From contig NZ_BOMB01000046.1 of assembly GCF_016861975.1 (NCBI RefSeq), forward strand, positions 1 through 64,000: a stretch of 64,000 nt of DNA. Reading direction: 5' to 3'. The notes under the pieces are model-generated. The model did no database searches, was not told the origin of the DNA, and worked only from the letters and a program-made list of their open reading frames with translations. The DNA is from Actinocatenispora rupis (GTDB lineage: Bacteria; Actinomycetota; Actinomycetes; Mycobacteriales; Micromonosporaceae). Positions 44,942 through 53,097 of the stretch are shown piece by piece; within the stretch, counting starts at the first letter, position 1; each line of letters starts with the position of its first letter. The translations under genes were made by a program, and so were the position numbers.

Positions 44942-45104
44942 CGTCTGTAGCAGCGCGACCCGGCCGTCCGCGGCGCGGGGCACGGGGCCGGGGAGCATGG
45001 TGACCGATCGGCCGGCCGTACCGGGGCGGAACGGGGCAAACCCGCGCGACGCGGTGGGCCGGCGCGAGACGGTGCACGGACCCGGTCGGCAATAGGATCG
45101 GGTC

Positions 45105-45146
45105 ATGAGAACCGCCGACGTACTCCGTTCGACGGGGGCGGCATGA
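45105..45146 (+). CDS. 13-residue leader mini-ORF before nuoC2
   Basis: ATG 45105 opens MRTADVLRSTGAA and ends in an ATGA overlap with the nuoC2 start. TAGGAT at 45093-45098, six bases upstream, may be a leaderless -10 or, through its AGGA, a Shine-Dalgarno. It probably couples translation into nuoC2. The rest of the 201-bp nuoB2-nuoC2 gap shows no gene. Confidence 0.5.
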   Translation: MRTADVLRSTGAA

Positions 45147-45754
45147 GTGCAGACGGGTCCGGCGCCGCGGGCCACGGGCCGGGCGCGGGTGTGGGCGCGC
45201 GGCTGGCCGAGCTGCTGGGCGACGGCTGCGTCGCGTCCGTGTCCGGCGGCGGCGACTGGGCGCGGGACACCGTCGACGTACCGCCGGGGCGGTGGGTGGC
45301 GGCGCTGACCGCCGCGCGCGACGAGCTGGGCTGCGACTTCTTCGACTGGTTGTCCGCGGTCGACGAGCTGCCGGACGGGTTCCGCGTGGTGGCGCACCTG
45401 TGGTCGGTCGCCGGCCGGTACGGGGTGCTCGTGCGTACCCTGCTCGACCCGGCGGACTCCACTGTGGACAGTGTGGTGCCGGTGTACCCCGGGGCCGCGT
45501 GGCACGAGCGCGAGACGTACGAGATGTTCGGGATCGGGTTCGCGGGGCACGAGGACCTGCGCCCGCTGCTGCTGCCGGACGGCTTCGAGGGGCACCCGCT
45601 GCGCAAGGACTTCATCCTGGCGAGCCGGGTGGCGAAGCCGTGGCCCGGCGCCAAGGAACCGGGTGAGAGCCATGCCGGCTCGGCCGGTGCCGGCAAGCGG
45701 GCGCCGATGCGGCCACCGGGCGTACCGGCGCCGGGCGAGTGGGGTGACGCCTGA
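45143..45754 (+). CDS. nuoC2: second NADH-quinone oxidoreductase-like subunit C (NuoC2)
   Basis: The 203-residue 30-kDa-type subunit, core at about 35-165 (LGCDFFDWLSAVDELPDGFRVVAHLWS, then WHERETYEMFGIGFAGHEDLRPLLLPDGFEGHPLRKDF). A proline-rich tail of about 35 residues follows. It is not fused to a NuoD domain, and the next gene is nuoH2, sharing one base with its stop, so the subunit D normally found here is missing. Confidence 0.93.
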   Translation: MSADGSGAAGHGPGAGVGARLAELLGDGCVASVSGGGDWARDTVDVPPGRWVAALTAARDELGCDFFDWLSAVDELPDGFRVVAHLWSVAGRYGVLVRTLLDPADSTVDSVVPVYPGAAWHERETYEMFGIGFAGHEDLRPLLLPDGFEGHPLRKDFILASRVAKPWPGAKEPGESHAGSAGAGKRAPMRPPGVPAPGEWGDA

Positions 45755-46716
45755 TGCCGCTCTGGGCCGAGCTGGTACTGCGGCTCGCCGGCGTGATCGT
45801 CGCGTTCCTGGTGCTGCCGCTGGTGGTGGGCCAGATCGAGCACAAGGTGATGGCGCACATGCAGGGCCGCCTCGGCCCCATGTACGCCGGCGCCTTCCAC
45901 GGCTGGGCGCAGCTCGTCGCCGACGGCGTCAAGTTCGTACAGAAGGAGGAGGTCGTCCCGGCCGCCGCGGACAGGCACGTGTTCCGCGCCGCCCCGATCC
46001 TCGCCCTGCTGCCGTACCTGGCGGTCATGTTGGTGTTGCCGCTCGGGCCGGGGCTCGCCGGGCAGGCCCTCGACATCGGCCTGTTCCTGGTACTCGCGGT
46101 CGTCGGGGTCGGCGTCGTCGCGGTACTCATGGCCGCGTGGTCCAGCGCGAACAAGTACAGCCTGCTCGGTGGGCTGCGGGCGGCGGCGCAGCTGCTCGGC
46201 TACGAGCTGCCGTTCGTACTCTCCGCGGCGAGCGTGGCGATGGCGGCCGGCACGCTGTCACTGTCCGGCATCGTCGAGGCGTGGCACCCGTGGTGGCTGG
46301 CGTGGCAGCTGCCGGCCCTGCTGGTGTTCTTCACGGCCGGGCTGGCGGAGATCCGGCGCCCACCGTTCGACATGCCGGTGGCCGACTCCGAGCTGGTGTT
46401 CGGCTACATGACCGAGTACACGGGGCTGCGGTTCGCGCTGTTCCTGCTCGCCGAGTACGTGGGGATCGTGGTGATCTCGGCGCTGACCACGGTGCTGTTC
46501 CTGGGCGGCTGGCGCGGGCCGTTCGCGGACGACGCGCTCGGCTGGCTGTGGACGCTGGTCAAGGTGTTCCTGGTCGCGTTCGTGATCATCTGGGTACGGG
46601 TGAGTTTCCCGCGCCTGCGCGCCGACCAGTTGCAGCGGTTCTGCTGGCTGGTGCTGGTACCGGTGTCGCTGGGGCAGCTGGTGTTGACCGCCGTCGTGCG
46701 CGTCGCGATGTCCTGA
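45754..46716 (+). CDS. nuoH2: second NADH-quinone oxidoreductase-like subunit H (NuoH2)
   Basis: The 320-residue, eight-helix NuoH paralogue without the long soluble tail of NuoH1. Motifs: EHKVMAHMQGRLGPMYAGAFHGWAQLVADGVKF, EIRRPPFDMPVADSELVFGYMTEYTGLRF. The loop glutamate/arginine pattern (AEIRRPPFD) replaces EGNRTPFD of NuoH1. ATG 45754 follows nuoC2 with one shared base. A strong hairpin ends this transcript, separating it from nuoI2. Confidence 0.94.
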   Translation: MPLWAELVLRLAGVIVAFLVLPLVVGQIEHKVMAHMQGRLGPMYAGAFHGWAQLVADGVKFVQKEEVVPAAADRHVFRAAPILALLPYLAVMLVLPLGPGLAGQALDIGLFLVLAVVGVGVVAVLMAAWSSANKYSLLGGLRAAAQLLGYELPFVLSAASVAMAAGTLSLSGIVEAWHPWWLAWQLPALLVFFTAGLAEIRRPPFDMPVADSELVFGYMTEYTGLRFALFLLAEYVGIVVISALTTVLFLGGWRGPFADDALGWLWTLVKVFLVAFVIIWVRVSFPRLRADQLQRFCWLVLVPVSLGQLVLTAVVRVAMS

Positions 46717-46777
46717 CGCCGGCTCGGGAATCCCTTGGTACGCCGGGGAATCCGGCTACGGGCGGGGAGTCCTGAGC

Positions 46778-46817
46778 GGGGAAAAGGGCGCGGCCCCGAT
46801 CGGCCGCGTCCCTTCCC
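46778..46817 (+). terminator. terminator after nuoH2
   Basis: GGGAAAAGGGCGCGGCC and GGCCGCGTCCCTTCCC (46778-46817) pair over about 15 bp with small bulges around CCGATC. It suggests nuoA2-C2-H2 and nuoI2-N2 are separate transcripts. Confidence 0.65.
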
Positions 46818-47138
46818 TGCACCCCCCGCAGTACTGGCCACCGGCGTCGAAACGGTACGCCGGGGTCGTTCGGACCCTAGCACCTGTATTGAGAATTTGA
46901 CCGCTGCAAGTTGCACCGAACACGTCGGAACGGGTGCCGTCAAGCGAGGATCCGACAACCCGGACGGGGTGCGTACAGCTGACAAAAGTATTCAATCGAT
47001 CATGAAAGTCCCCTTATGTGGAAGCGGTTGACGACCGCTGAGGGGGACCGGCGATGCCACGGGGGCCGCCGAGTTCGTGGGTGCGGAGCAGACGGGAGGC
47101 GTCCGCCTTCCGCCACCACACACCACGAAGGGGCAGCA
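46818..47138 (+). promoter_or_regulatory. AT-richer leader of the glucosaminidase gene
   Basis: The gap contains the lowest-GC stretch seen in the window (about 46885-47020, e.g. GTATTGAGAATTTGACC). A mini-ORF MKVPLCGSG (47002-47031) includes a TTA leucine codon. Across it, GTCCCCT (47008-47014) can pair with AGGGGGAC (47041-47048), enclosing AGCGGT-TGACG-ACCGCT (47023-47039). No ydaO/c-di-AMP riboswitch motif, which often precedes actinobacterial cell-wall hydrolases, could be recognised. Confidence 0.4.
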
Positions 47139-48599
47139 GTGACGGAACACCACGCGCGCGGCGACACGCATCGCCGGCGTACCAGGTTCGCCGCGGTCGC
47201 GGTACTCGCGGTCGTCGCCAGCGTCCTGACCGGATCCCTGATCGGATCGGGCCGGGCCGCCGCGCAACCACCCAACACGTTCATCGCCCGGGCCGTCCCC
47301 GGCGCGCAGGCGTCGGAACGCACCACCGGGGTACCGGCCGCGGTGACGATCGCCCAGGCGGCCTGGGAGTCCGCGTGGGGCGACGCGGCGCCGGGAAACA
47401 ACTTCTTCGGCATCAAGTGCACCAGCCCGAACGACCCGGGCCCCAACGGCACCGGCTGCACCCGGCGCAAGACCACCGAGTGCGACCCCACCTGCCACCC
47501 CGCCTACGCGTACTTCCGGGACTACGCCTCGCCCGAGGGGTCCTTCAAGGACCACGGCGAGTTCCTCCGGGACAACAAGCGGTACGCCACGGCGTTCAGG
47601 TACACGAACGATCCGGACCGGTTCATCACGGAGGTGGCCCGGGCCGGATACGCCACGGATCCCAACTACGCCAAGAACATCATCGGCATCATGCGTTCCC
47701 ACAACCTCTACCAGTACGACGTCGGTGGGGGCGGTGGCACCCCGCCGCCGCCGGCGAAGCAGGACACGACGCTGGCGTACACGGGGGCGAAGCACGTGGC
47801 GAACGGTGCGGCGGCGACCCTGTCGGCCGTGCTCACCACGAAGTCCGGCTCGGCCATCGACGGGCGGACCGTGAGCTTCGCGCTGGGTACGGGGAACGGT
47901 GCGCAGTCGTGCACCGCGAAGACCGACGGCAAGGGCACCGCGTCGTGCGTGGTGCGCTCGGTGCGGCAGCCGCTGACCGCGGACGCGACCGTACCGGTGA
48001 AGGCGACGTTCGGCGGTGACGACAGGTACGCGGCGTCGTCGACGAACGCCACCGTCCGGCTCACGTACGCGACGGGCCGGGCCTACGGGCTGTCGCTGTC
48101 CGCCGGCCTGCCGGGCCTGTCCGTACGGCTCGTGCCGCAGCCGGACACCGGCGCGGTGCGTACGGCGGACCCGACGGCGCGGCACGCCCGGTGCACGGCC
48201 ACGCTCGACCTCGCGGTCGCGCACGCCCACGCCGTCTGCCCGACCGTGACCACCGCGACCGGTACGGCCACGGCCACCACCACGGTGTCGGACGTGACGG
48301 TGGGTCTCAAGGACCTGCCCCTCGTCCAGATCTCCGCGGTACGCGCCACCGCCACCGCCCGGTGCGACGGCACGACCGGCTCCGCCACCGTGCACGTGAC
48401 CGTCGGCGGCGTACCGGTGCACGTGTCGACCGGGCCGAACTCGACGGTCGACCTCGGCGACGGCCTCCGCCTCGTCGTCGACGAGCAGGTACGCGGCGAC
48501 GGCGGGCTCACCGTCAACGCCGTACACCTGACCGCGGCGTCCGGCGCGGTCGACCTCGTGGTCGGCTCCGCCACCGCCGCCATGCACAACTGCTCCTGA
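47139..48599 (+). CDS. secreted glucosaminidase-type cell-wall hydrolase
   Basis: The 486-residue secreted protein. Signal peptide to about residue 42 (AVLAVVASVLTGSLIGSGRAAA). FlgJ/AcmA-type N-acetylglucosaminidase domain at about 45-192, with the catalytic-glutamate block TIAQAAWESAWGDAAPGNNFFGIKC and YRDY-like YFRDYASPEGSFKDHGEFL. Then a bacterial Ig-like domain (about 205-305) and a C-terminal beta domain resembling choice-of-anchor-P (about 310-486). It cleaves peptidoglycan glycan strands. GTG 47139 has GAAGGGG upstream. Together with its two neighbours it splits the nuo2 locus. Confidence 0.87.
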   Translation: MTEHHARGDTHRRRTRFAAVAVLAVVASVLTGSLIGSGRAAAQPPNTFIARAVPGAQASERTTGVPAAVTIAQAAWESAWGDAAPGNNFFGIKCTSPNDPGPNGTGCTRRKTTECDPTCHPAYAYFRDYASPEGSFKDHGEFLRDNKRYATAFRYTNDPDRFITEVARAGYATDPNYAKNIIGIMRSHNLYQYDVGGGGGTPPPPAKQDTTLAYTGAKHVANGAAATLSAVLTTKSGSAIDGRTVSFALGTGNGAQSCTAKTDGKGTASCVVRSVRQPLTADATVPVKATFGGDDRYAASSTNATVRLTYATGRAYGLSLSAGLPGLSVRLVPQPDTGAVRTADPTARHARCTATLDLAVAHAHAVCPTVTTATGTATATTTVSDVTVGLKDLPLVQISAVRATATARCDGTTGSATVHVTVGGVPVHVSTGPNSTVDLGDGLRLVVDEQVRGDGGLTVNAVHLTAASGAVDLVVGSATAAMHNCS

Positions 48600-48640
48600 C
48601 GGGATGCGCCGGGTTGCCCGGTGCCGCACCACCGTCCGAT

Positions 48641-48671
48641 CCGCCCCGTACCGCCGCGCGGTGCGGGGCGG
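48641..48671 (+). terminator. hairpin after the glucosaminidase gene
   Basis: CCGCCCCGTACCGC (48641-48654) pairs with GCGGTGCGGGGCGG (48658-48671) with one T-G pair. Confidence 0.65.
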
Positions 48672-48922
48672 CTTCGCGCACTGCGGGTTCGCGGTGCGGG
48701 GTTCGCGGTGCGGGGCGAGTTCGTGCTTTGCGGGCGCGTTGCGCGGGCCGCCGGGCGGGGCGGGTTCGCTTGCGTACCGGCGGATCCGGGTTCCGATTCG
48801 GGTGGATCGGCGGCGTAGCACCGGGATCGTCCTCGTCCGTACGGCCGGTTCCGGGCCGGTCGCAGCGCGTCTAACCTCCGCTTCCGGTGGAAACCCCGCC
48901 AGAACTTGAGGAGATCCCCCCG
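48672..48922 (+). other. gap and promoter region before the proline-rich membrane gene
   Basis: No gene. It holds two short direct repeats (GGTTCGCGGTGCGGGG-like, about 48687-48716). TAACCT at 48872-48877 is a plausible -10 for the following gene, giving a leader of about 40 bases with GAGGAG at 48908-48913. Confidence 0.4.
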
Positions 48923-51190
48923 TTGAACGAGAACGACAGACAGCCCGACGATCCGCGCCCCGACCCCGAAGCCCGGCCCGCCCCCGCGGATCCCACCGCG
49001 GGCCCCACCTCGGACGCTGCGCCCGGCGCGCCGCCGTCGCCGTGGGCGCGCCCGGCCGACGGCGCCCCCACCTCGCCCGAGGTTCCCACCGAACCGCCGG
49101 TTCCCACCGCACCTGGGCTTCCCACCGGGGTTCCCGCCGCAGCAGGGGTTCCCGCCGCGCCGCCGCTTCCTACCGCACCTGAGGTCTCCGCCGCGCCGCC
49201 GGTTCCTGCCGCGCCCGAGGTTTCCGCCGCGCCGCCAGTTCCTCCCGCGCCGCCGGTTTCCGCTGCGGCGCCGGGCGAGCCGTACGCTTCGACCGCGGCG
49301 CCGGGCGAGCCGTACGCCCGGACCGCGCCCCCGGTCGACGCGTACGGTGCCGCGCCCGGCGCGCCGTCGGCGCTGGACGCGGGGTACCGGCCGGGCGAGC
49401 CGTACGCGATCCGGATCGGACTGGACGAGCCCGGGTACGTGCCGCCACCGCCGCCACCGCCGACGCGACGCCGGCGTACCGGGATGCTGGTGGGTGGTCT
49501 CGCGGTCGTGGTGGTGCTCGCGCTGGCCGTGGGGCTCGTCGGGATTCCGCTCTACCACAAGCTTTTCGCGCCGTCGCCGACCGAGCGGGTGCTGGCCGCG
49601 GCGGCCGAGGTCGCCGCCGCCGACGCGGTGCACCTGACCGGCGGGCTGTCCGTCGACGAGACCGACACCCAGCAGACCGTCGACCTCACCGTGGACGTCA
49701 AGGGCCGGGCGTACGGGACGGTCCGGCGGGCCGGCGGACGCGCCGACGTGGTGTCCGACGGCGACGGGAACACGTACGTGCGGGGTGACCGGCGGTGGGT
49801 GCTCGCCACCGATCCGGCGCGCGCCGGGTATCTGGTGGGGAAGTGGGCGACCGCCGGGTCGGGGCTGACCGTGCTGCCGTCGAAGCTGTCGCCGACCGAT
49901 CTCGCCGCGTACCTGAAGGCGGGGCTGCGGGCGGACGACCCGCGGCACGCGGCGGTGGACGCCGACCCGGCGTACCCGCGGTCGGTGCACGGGACGGCGG
50001 TCACGCCGCTGAAGCTGCCGGGCGGCGGCGTGGCGTACGTGACGGCGGACGAGCCGTACCGGCTGGTCGCGGTGGACGGTGGGGTGGGCGCCGCGGACAC
50101 CGCGCACGTCGCGTTCGACGTGACGCACGTGCGGAAGTCGGCGTTCGACAAGGGCATCGCCGGGTACGGCGGCGTCGACCGGGACCGTGACCCGGTGGCG
50201 CCCGCCCGGTACGAGGTCGGCAAGGCCGACAACGGGTACTGCGACGAGTCGTCCTGCTCGGAGTCCGGCACCGTCAAGGCGGACGGCGGGGACACCACCC
50301 GGCGCGGCCACCTCGTCGGCCTGTTCTCCACGGACAAGGCGGGCAAGCACGCGTTCGCCACCTGTACGGCGAAGCTGCCGGCGATCCGGCCGAACCACTC
50401 CGCCAAGGTGACCTGCTCGGCCGACCCGGACGAGTGGCGGGCGTGGACGGCCACCTCGCCCGACCCCCACTTCTGGGTCTTCCTGCTCCCGCTGAGCGGC
50501 GGGTACGACGACGACCCGAAGCTGGTACTGGACCTGCTCCGGTCCAACCGGCTCAGCACGTACGGCGCGCTGGCCGGCGGGGACGCGGTCGACTCGACGG
50601 CGGCGCTGGATCTGGTGAACCGGTTGGGAAAGCGGCATGGCTGGACCGGTGACGCCGCGGTCGAGGCGGTGGCCCAGCTCGCCGAGAGCGGTGCGCTCGG
50701 CGTGGTGCAGCCGCTGGTCGCCGGCGATCACCTCACCCTCGACGCCGAGACGTTCAACGCGCGGTTCCGCCCCACCGACCTCCCCCGGTACGACGAGGCC
50801 GCGCGACGGGTGGCCGGCGGTACCGGGCGGGTGGCGATCGGGCCGTGGACCGACAGCGACGGCAGCACGTACGAGGGGGACGTGTTCGACCTGACCGGCA
50901 AGCGGGTCGTCACCGTCACCGACCTCGGCGGTACCGGTCGGGCCGCGGTGCGCGCCGCGGTCGTCGGCGGCGCCCGCGACGCCCGGTCGGCGAAGGTACC
51001 GGCCGGGTTCGGGCGGGACCTGCGGCTGGTCGCCGGCGCCAGCAGCCCCCTGTACCGGGTGGGGCGCGGTGACGTACGTGCCGCGCTGCGCGACGCCGGA
51101 GTACGGCGGAAGGATCTGGCGGGGTTGACGGCGATCGTCGTCGGTACGGGCGGCGGCACGGTGACGCTGCACCCGGCCGACTTCGCCTGA
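48923..51190 (+). CDS. proline-rich single-pass membrane protein of unknown function
   Basis: The 755-residue protein. Residues 1 to about 185 are Pro/Ala-rich with imperfect repeats (PEVSAAPPVPAAP, APGEPYA twice), then a run of seven or more prolines and TRRRRTG before one transmembrane helix (about 190-212). The outer part has a LppX/LprAFG-like or DUF-type beta domain (SPTERVLAAAAEVAAADAVHLTGGLSVDETD) and two further domains with single Cys pairs. TTG 48923 is favoured because GAGGAG is nine bases upstream; GTG 48887 in frame has no ribosome site. Function unknown; it may be an outer-surface lipoprotein-like or ESX-linked protein. Confidence 0.65.
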   Translation: MNENDRQPDDPRPDPEARPAPADPTAGPTSDAAPGAPPSPWARPADGAPTSPEVPTEPPVPTAPGLPTGVPAAAGVPAAPPLPTAPEVSAAPPVPAAPEVSAAPPVPPAPPVSAAAPGEPYASTAAPGEPYARTAPPVDAYGAAPGAPSALDAGYRPGEPYAIRIGLDEPGYVPPPPPPPTRRRRTGMLVGGLAVVVVLALAVGLVGIPLYHKLFAPSPTERVLAAAAEVAAADAVHLTGGLSVDETDTQQTVDLTVDVKGRAYGTVRRAGGRADVVSDGDGNTYVRGDRRWVLATDPARAGYLVGKWATAGSGLTVLPSKLSPTDLAAYLKAGLRADDPRHAAVDADPAYPRSVHGTAVTPLKLPGGGVAYVTADEPYRLVAVDGGVGAADTAHVAFDVTHVRKSAFDKGIAGYGGVDRDRDPVAPARYEVGKADNGYCDESSCSESGTVKADGGDTTRRGHLVGLFSTDKAGKHAFATCTAKLPAIRPNHSAKVTCSADPDEWRAWTATSPDPHFWVFLLPLSGGYDDDPKLVLDLLRSNRLSTYGALAGGDAVDSTAALDLVNRLGKRHGWTGDAAVEAVAQLAESGALGVVQPLVAGDHLTLDAETFNARFRPTDLPRYDEAARRVAGGTGRVAIGPWTDSDGSTYEGDVFDLTGKRVVTVTDLGGTGRAAVRAAVVGGARDARSAKVPAGFGRDLRLVAGASSPLYRVGRGDVRAALRDAGVRRKDLAGLTAIVVGTGGGTVTLHPADFA
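49075..49320 (+). repeat. imperfect Pro/Ala/Val-coding repeats
   Basis: Variants of GGTTCCCACCGC, GAGGTTTCCGCCGCGCCGCC and GCGCCGGGCGAGCCGTACGC recur with mixed periods of 12-30 bp, encoding the proline-rich cytoplasmic segment. Confidence 0.7.
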
Positions 51191-51197
51191 CCGGGTA

Positions 51198-51228
51198 CCG
51201 CGGGCCCCCGGTGGACGGGGGCCCGCGG
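51198..51228. terminator. perfect 13-bp bidirectional terminator
   Basis: CCGCGGGCCCCCG (51198-51210) pairs with CGGGGGCCCGCGG (51216-51228), loop GTGGA, between convergent genes. Confidence 0.8.
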
Positions 51229-51232
51229 CGGG

Positions 51233-52222
51233 TCAGGAGTGACCCGAGACGGGCTTCGGCCGGTACGGCTCGGCCAGCAGCGCCAGCTCCTCCGCCGACA
51301 GCCGCAGTTCGGTCGCGGCGAGCGCGTCGTCCAGGTGGTGCGCCTTCGTCGCGCCCACGATCGGCGCGGTCACGGCCGGTTGGTGCAGCAGCCACGCCAG
51401 CGCCACCTGCGCCTGCGGTACGCCGTGCGCCTCGGCGACGTCCGCGACCCGGTCCACGATCGTGAAGTCCGACTCGTCGTACGCGTAGAAGCCGAGGTTG
51501 CCCGGGTCCGTACGGGACCGGACCGTGTGCTGCTGCCCGTCCCGGCCGCGGTTGCCGGCGAGGAAACCGCGGGCCAGCGGCGACCACGGCACTATGCCCA
51601 CACCCTGGTCGGCACACAGCGGGATCATCTCCCGCTCCTCCTCGCGGTACACCAGGTTGTAGTGGTTCTGCATGGACACGAAGCGGGTCCAGCCGTGCGC
51701 CTCCGCCGTGTGCTGCGCCTTCGCGAACTGCCACGCCCACATCGACGACGCCCCGATGTACCGGGCCTTGCCGGCGCGGACCACGTCGTGCAGCGCGGCC
51801 ATCGTCTCCTCGACGGGCGTCTCCGGATCGAACCGGTGGATCTGGTACAGGTCCACGTAGTCGGTACCGAGCCGGCGCAGCGACGCGTCGATCGAGTCCA
51901 TGATGTGCGCGCGGGACAGGCCGCGGTCGTTCGGCCCGTCGCCGGTCGGGTGGTACACCTTCGTCGCCACCACGTAGTCCTCGCGGCGGGTGAAGAACCG
52001 GCGCAGCAGCCGGCCGGTGATCTCCTCGCTGGCGCCCAGCGAGTACATGTCGGCGGTGTCGTAGAAGGTGACGCCGCCCTCGACGGCGCGCCGTACGAAC
52101 GGTGCCGCGTCGGCCTCCGGCAGCACCCACTCGCGCCAGTTCACCGGGTCGCCGTAGCTCATCATGCCCAGGCACAGCCGGGACACCTTGAGCCCGCTCG
52201 TGCCGAGTCGTACGTATTCCAC
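51233..52222 (-). CDS. aldo/keto reductase
   Basis: NADPH-dependent oxidoreductase of 329 residues. Tetrad in order: FYDTADMYS (Asp and Tyr), VATKVY (Lys) and LYQIHRFD (His), with the NADPH-binding end APIVGATKAHHLDDAL. Closest in layout to YajO/YhdN-like AKRs acting on small aldehydes or ketones; substrate unknown. GTG 52222 has AGGAAGGA about eight bases upstream. It points away from nuoI2, whose start is 133 bp beyond its own. Confidence 0.92.
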   Translation of the reverse strand: MEYVRLGTSGLKVSRLCLGMMSYGDPVNWREWVLPEADAAPFVRRAVEGGVTFYDTADMYSLGASEEITGRLLRRFFTRREDYVVATKVYHPTGDGPNDRGLSRAHIMDSIDASLRRLGTDYVDLYQIHRFDPETPVEETMAALHDVVRAGKARYIGASSMWAWQFAKAQHTAEAHGWTRFVSMQNHYNLVYREEEREMIPLCADQGVGIVPWSPLARGFLAGNRGRDGQQHTVRSRTDPGNLGFYAYDESDFTIVDRVADVAEAHGVPQAQVALAWLLHQPAVTAPIVGATKAHHLDDALAATELRLSAEELALLAEPYRPKPVSGHS

Positions 52223-52354
52223 CGGGCTGTCCTTCCTGCGCGGCCCGCGTCGACGGCGTGACCTGCGGTGTGACGGGTCTGGCGGGTTCGATTCTGACAA
52301 CCCCGCCGTCGGCCGCGCCGGCGGGCGGGTGTACGCGGTGGCAGGATGGGCGGC

Positions 52355-53020
52355 ATGGGCGGATCGGTACCGGGCGGCGGCCTGGCCAGGGGACTGGCCA
52401 CGACGCTGAAGACGATGGTGCGGCCGGCGCACACCGAGCAGTACCCGGACGTCCAGCCGGAGCTGCCGCCCCGGTCCCGCGGCGTCATCGCGCTGCTGGC
52501 GGAGAACTGCACGGTCTGCATGCTGTGCGCCCGCGAATGCCCCGACTGGTGCATCTACATCGACTCGCACAAGGAGACCGTGCAGGTACCCGGCGCGGCG
52601 CGGGCCCGGCAGAAGAACATGCTGGACCGCTTCGCGATCGACTTCTCCCTCTGCATGTACTGCGGGATCTGCATCGAGGCGTGCCCGTTCGACGCCCTGT
52701 ACTGGACCCCCGAGTTCGAGTACGCGGAGTACGACATCCGCGACCTGCTGCACGAGAAGGAACGGCTCGGCGACTGGATGGCGACCGTACCGGCGCCGCC
52801 CGCGCACGACCCGAACGGCGAGCCGGCCAAGGAGGTCACCGCCGCCGAGCGCAAGGGTTCCGCACCCGCCGCCCGGGTACGCGTCAGCCGCCCGCCGTCC
52901 CGCCCCGCGGCACCGCCTGCGGATCCGGCCCCGCCGTCCGGGTCGACGCCGCCTGCCGGCCCGACACCGCCGTCCGATGCGACGCCGCCGTCGGAGCCGG
53001 ACCCGCCGGCCGGGTCCTGA
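52355..53020 (+). CDS. nuoI2: second NADH-quinone oxidoreductase-like subunit I (NuoI2)
   Basis: The 221-residue two-4Fe-4S ferredoxin-type subunit, with both motifs intact: [14 protein letters not shown] near residue 50 and [14 protein letters not shown] near 92. About 75 residues at the C-terminus are Pro/Ala/Ser-rich and may be a flexible tail. ATG 52355 has AGGA seven bases upstream; ATG 52346 is in frame. It could dock a soluble ferredoxin directly because no NuoE/F/G paralogue is present. Confidence 0.93.
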   Translation: MGGSVPGGGLARGLATTLKTMVRPAHTEQYPDVQPELPPRSRGVIALLAENCTVCMLCARECPDWCIYIDSHKETVQVPGAARARQKNMLDRFAIDFSLCMYCGICIEACPFDALYWTPEFEYAEYDIRDLLHEKERLGDWMATVPAPPAHDPNGEPAKEVTAAERKGSAPAARVRVSRPPSRPAAPPADPAPPSGSTPPAGPTPPSDATPPSEPDPPAGS

Positions 53021-53076
53021 CACCCGCTGCGGAGTGTTGTCGCGCCGTGCGTCCCGACACGGCAGGATGGATCACC

Positions 53077-53097
53077 ATGGGTGGGTTGGTGCCGTGA
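53077..53097 (+). CDS. six-residue mini-ORF coupled to nuoJ2
   Basis: ATG 53077 encodes MGGLVP and ends in a GTGA overlap with the nuoJ2 start; AGGAT at 53064-53068 is a suitable Shine-Dalgarno for the mini-ORF, while nuoJ2 has none of its own. Coupling is inferred. Confidence 0.4.
   Translation: MGGLVP

Noticed and set aside
45700-45800. A remnant of nuoD between nuoC2 and nuoH2
   Set aside because: nuoC2 and nuoH2 share one base; no sequence remains in which a remnant could lie.
46818-47138. A c-di-AMP (ydaO) riboswitch before the cell-wall hydrolase
   Set aside because: The conserved core motifs of that riboswitch could not be found; only simple stems are present.
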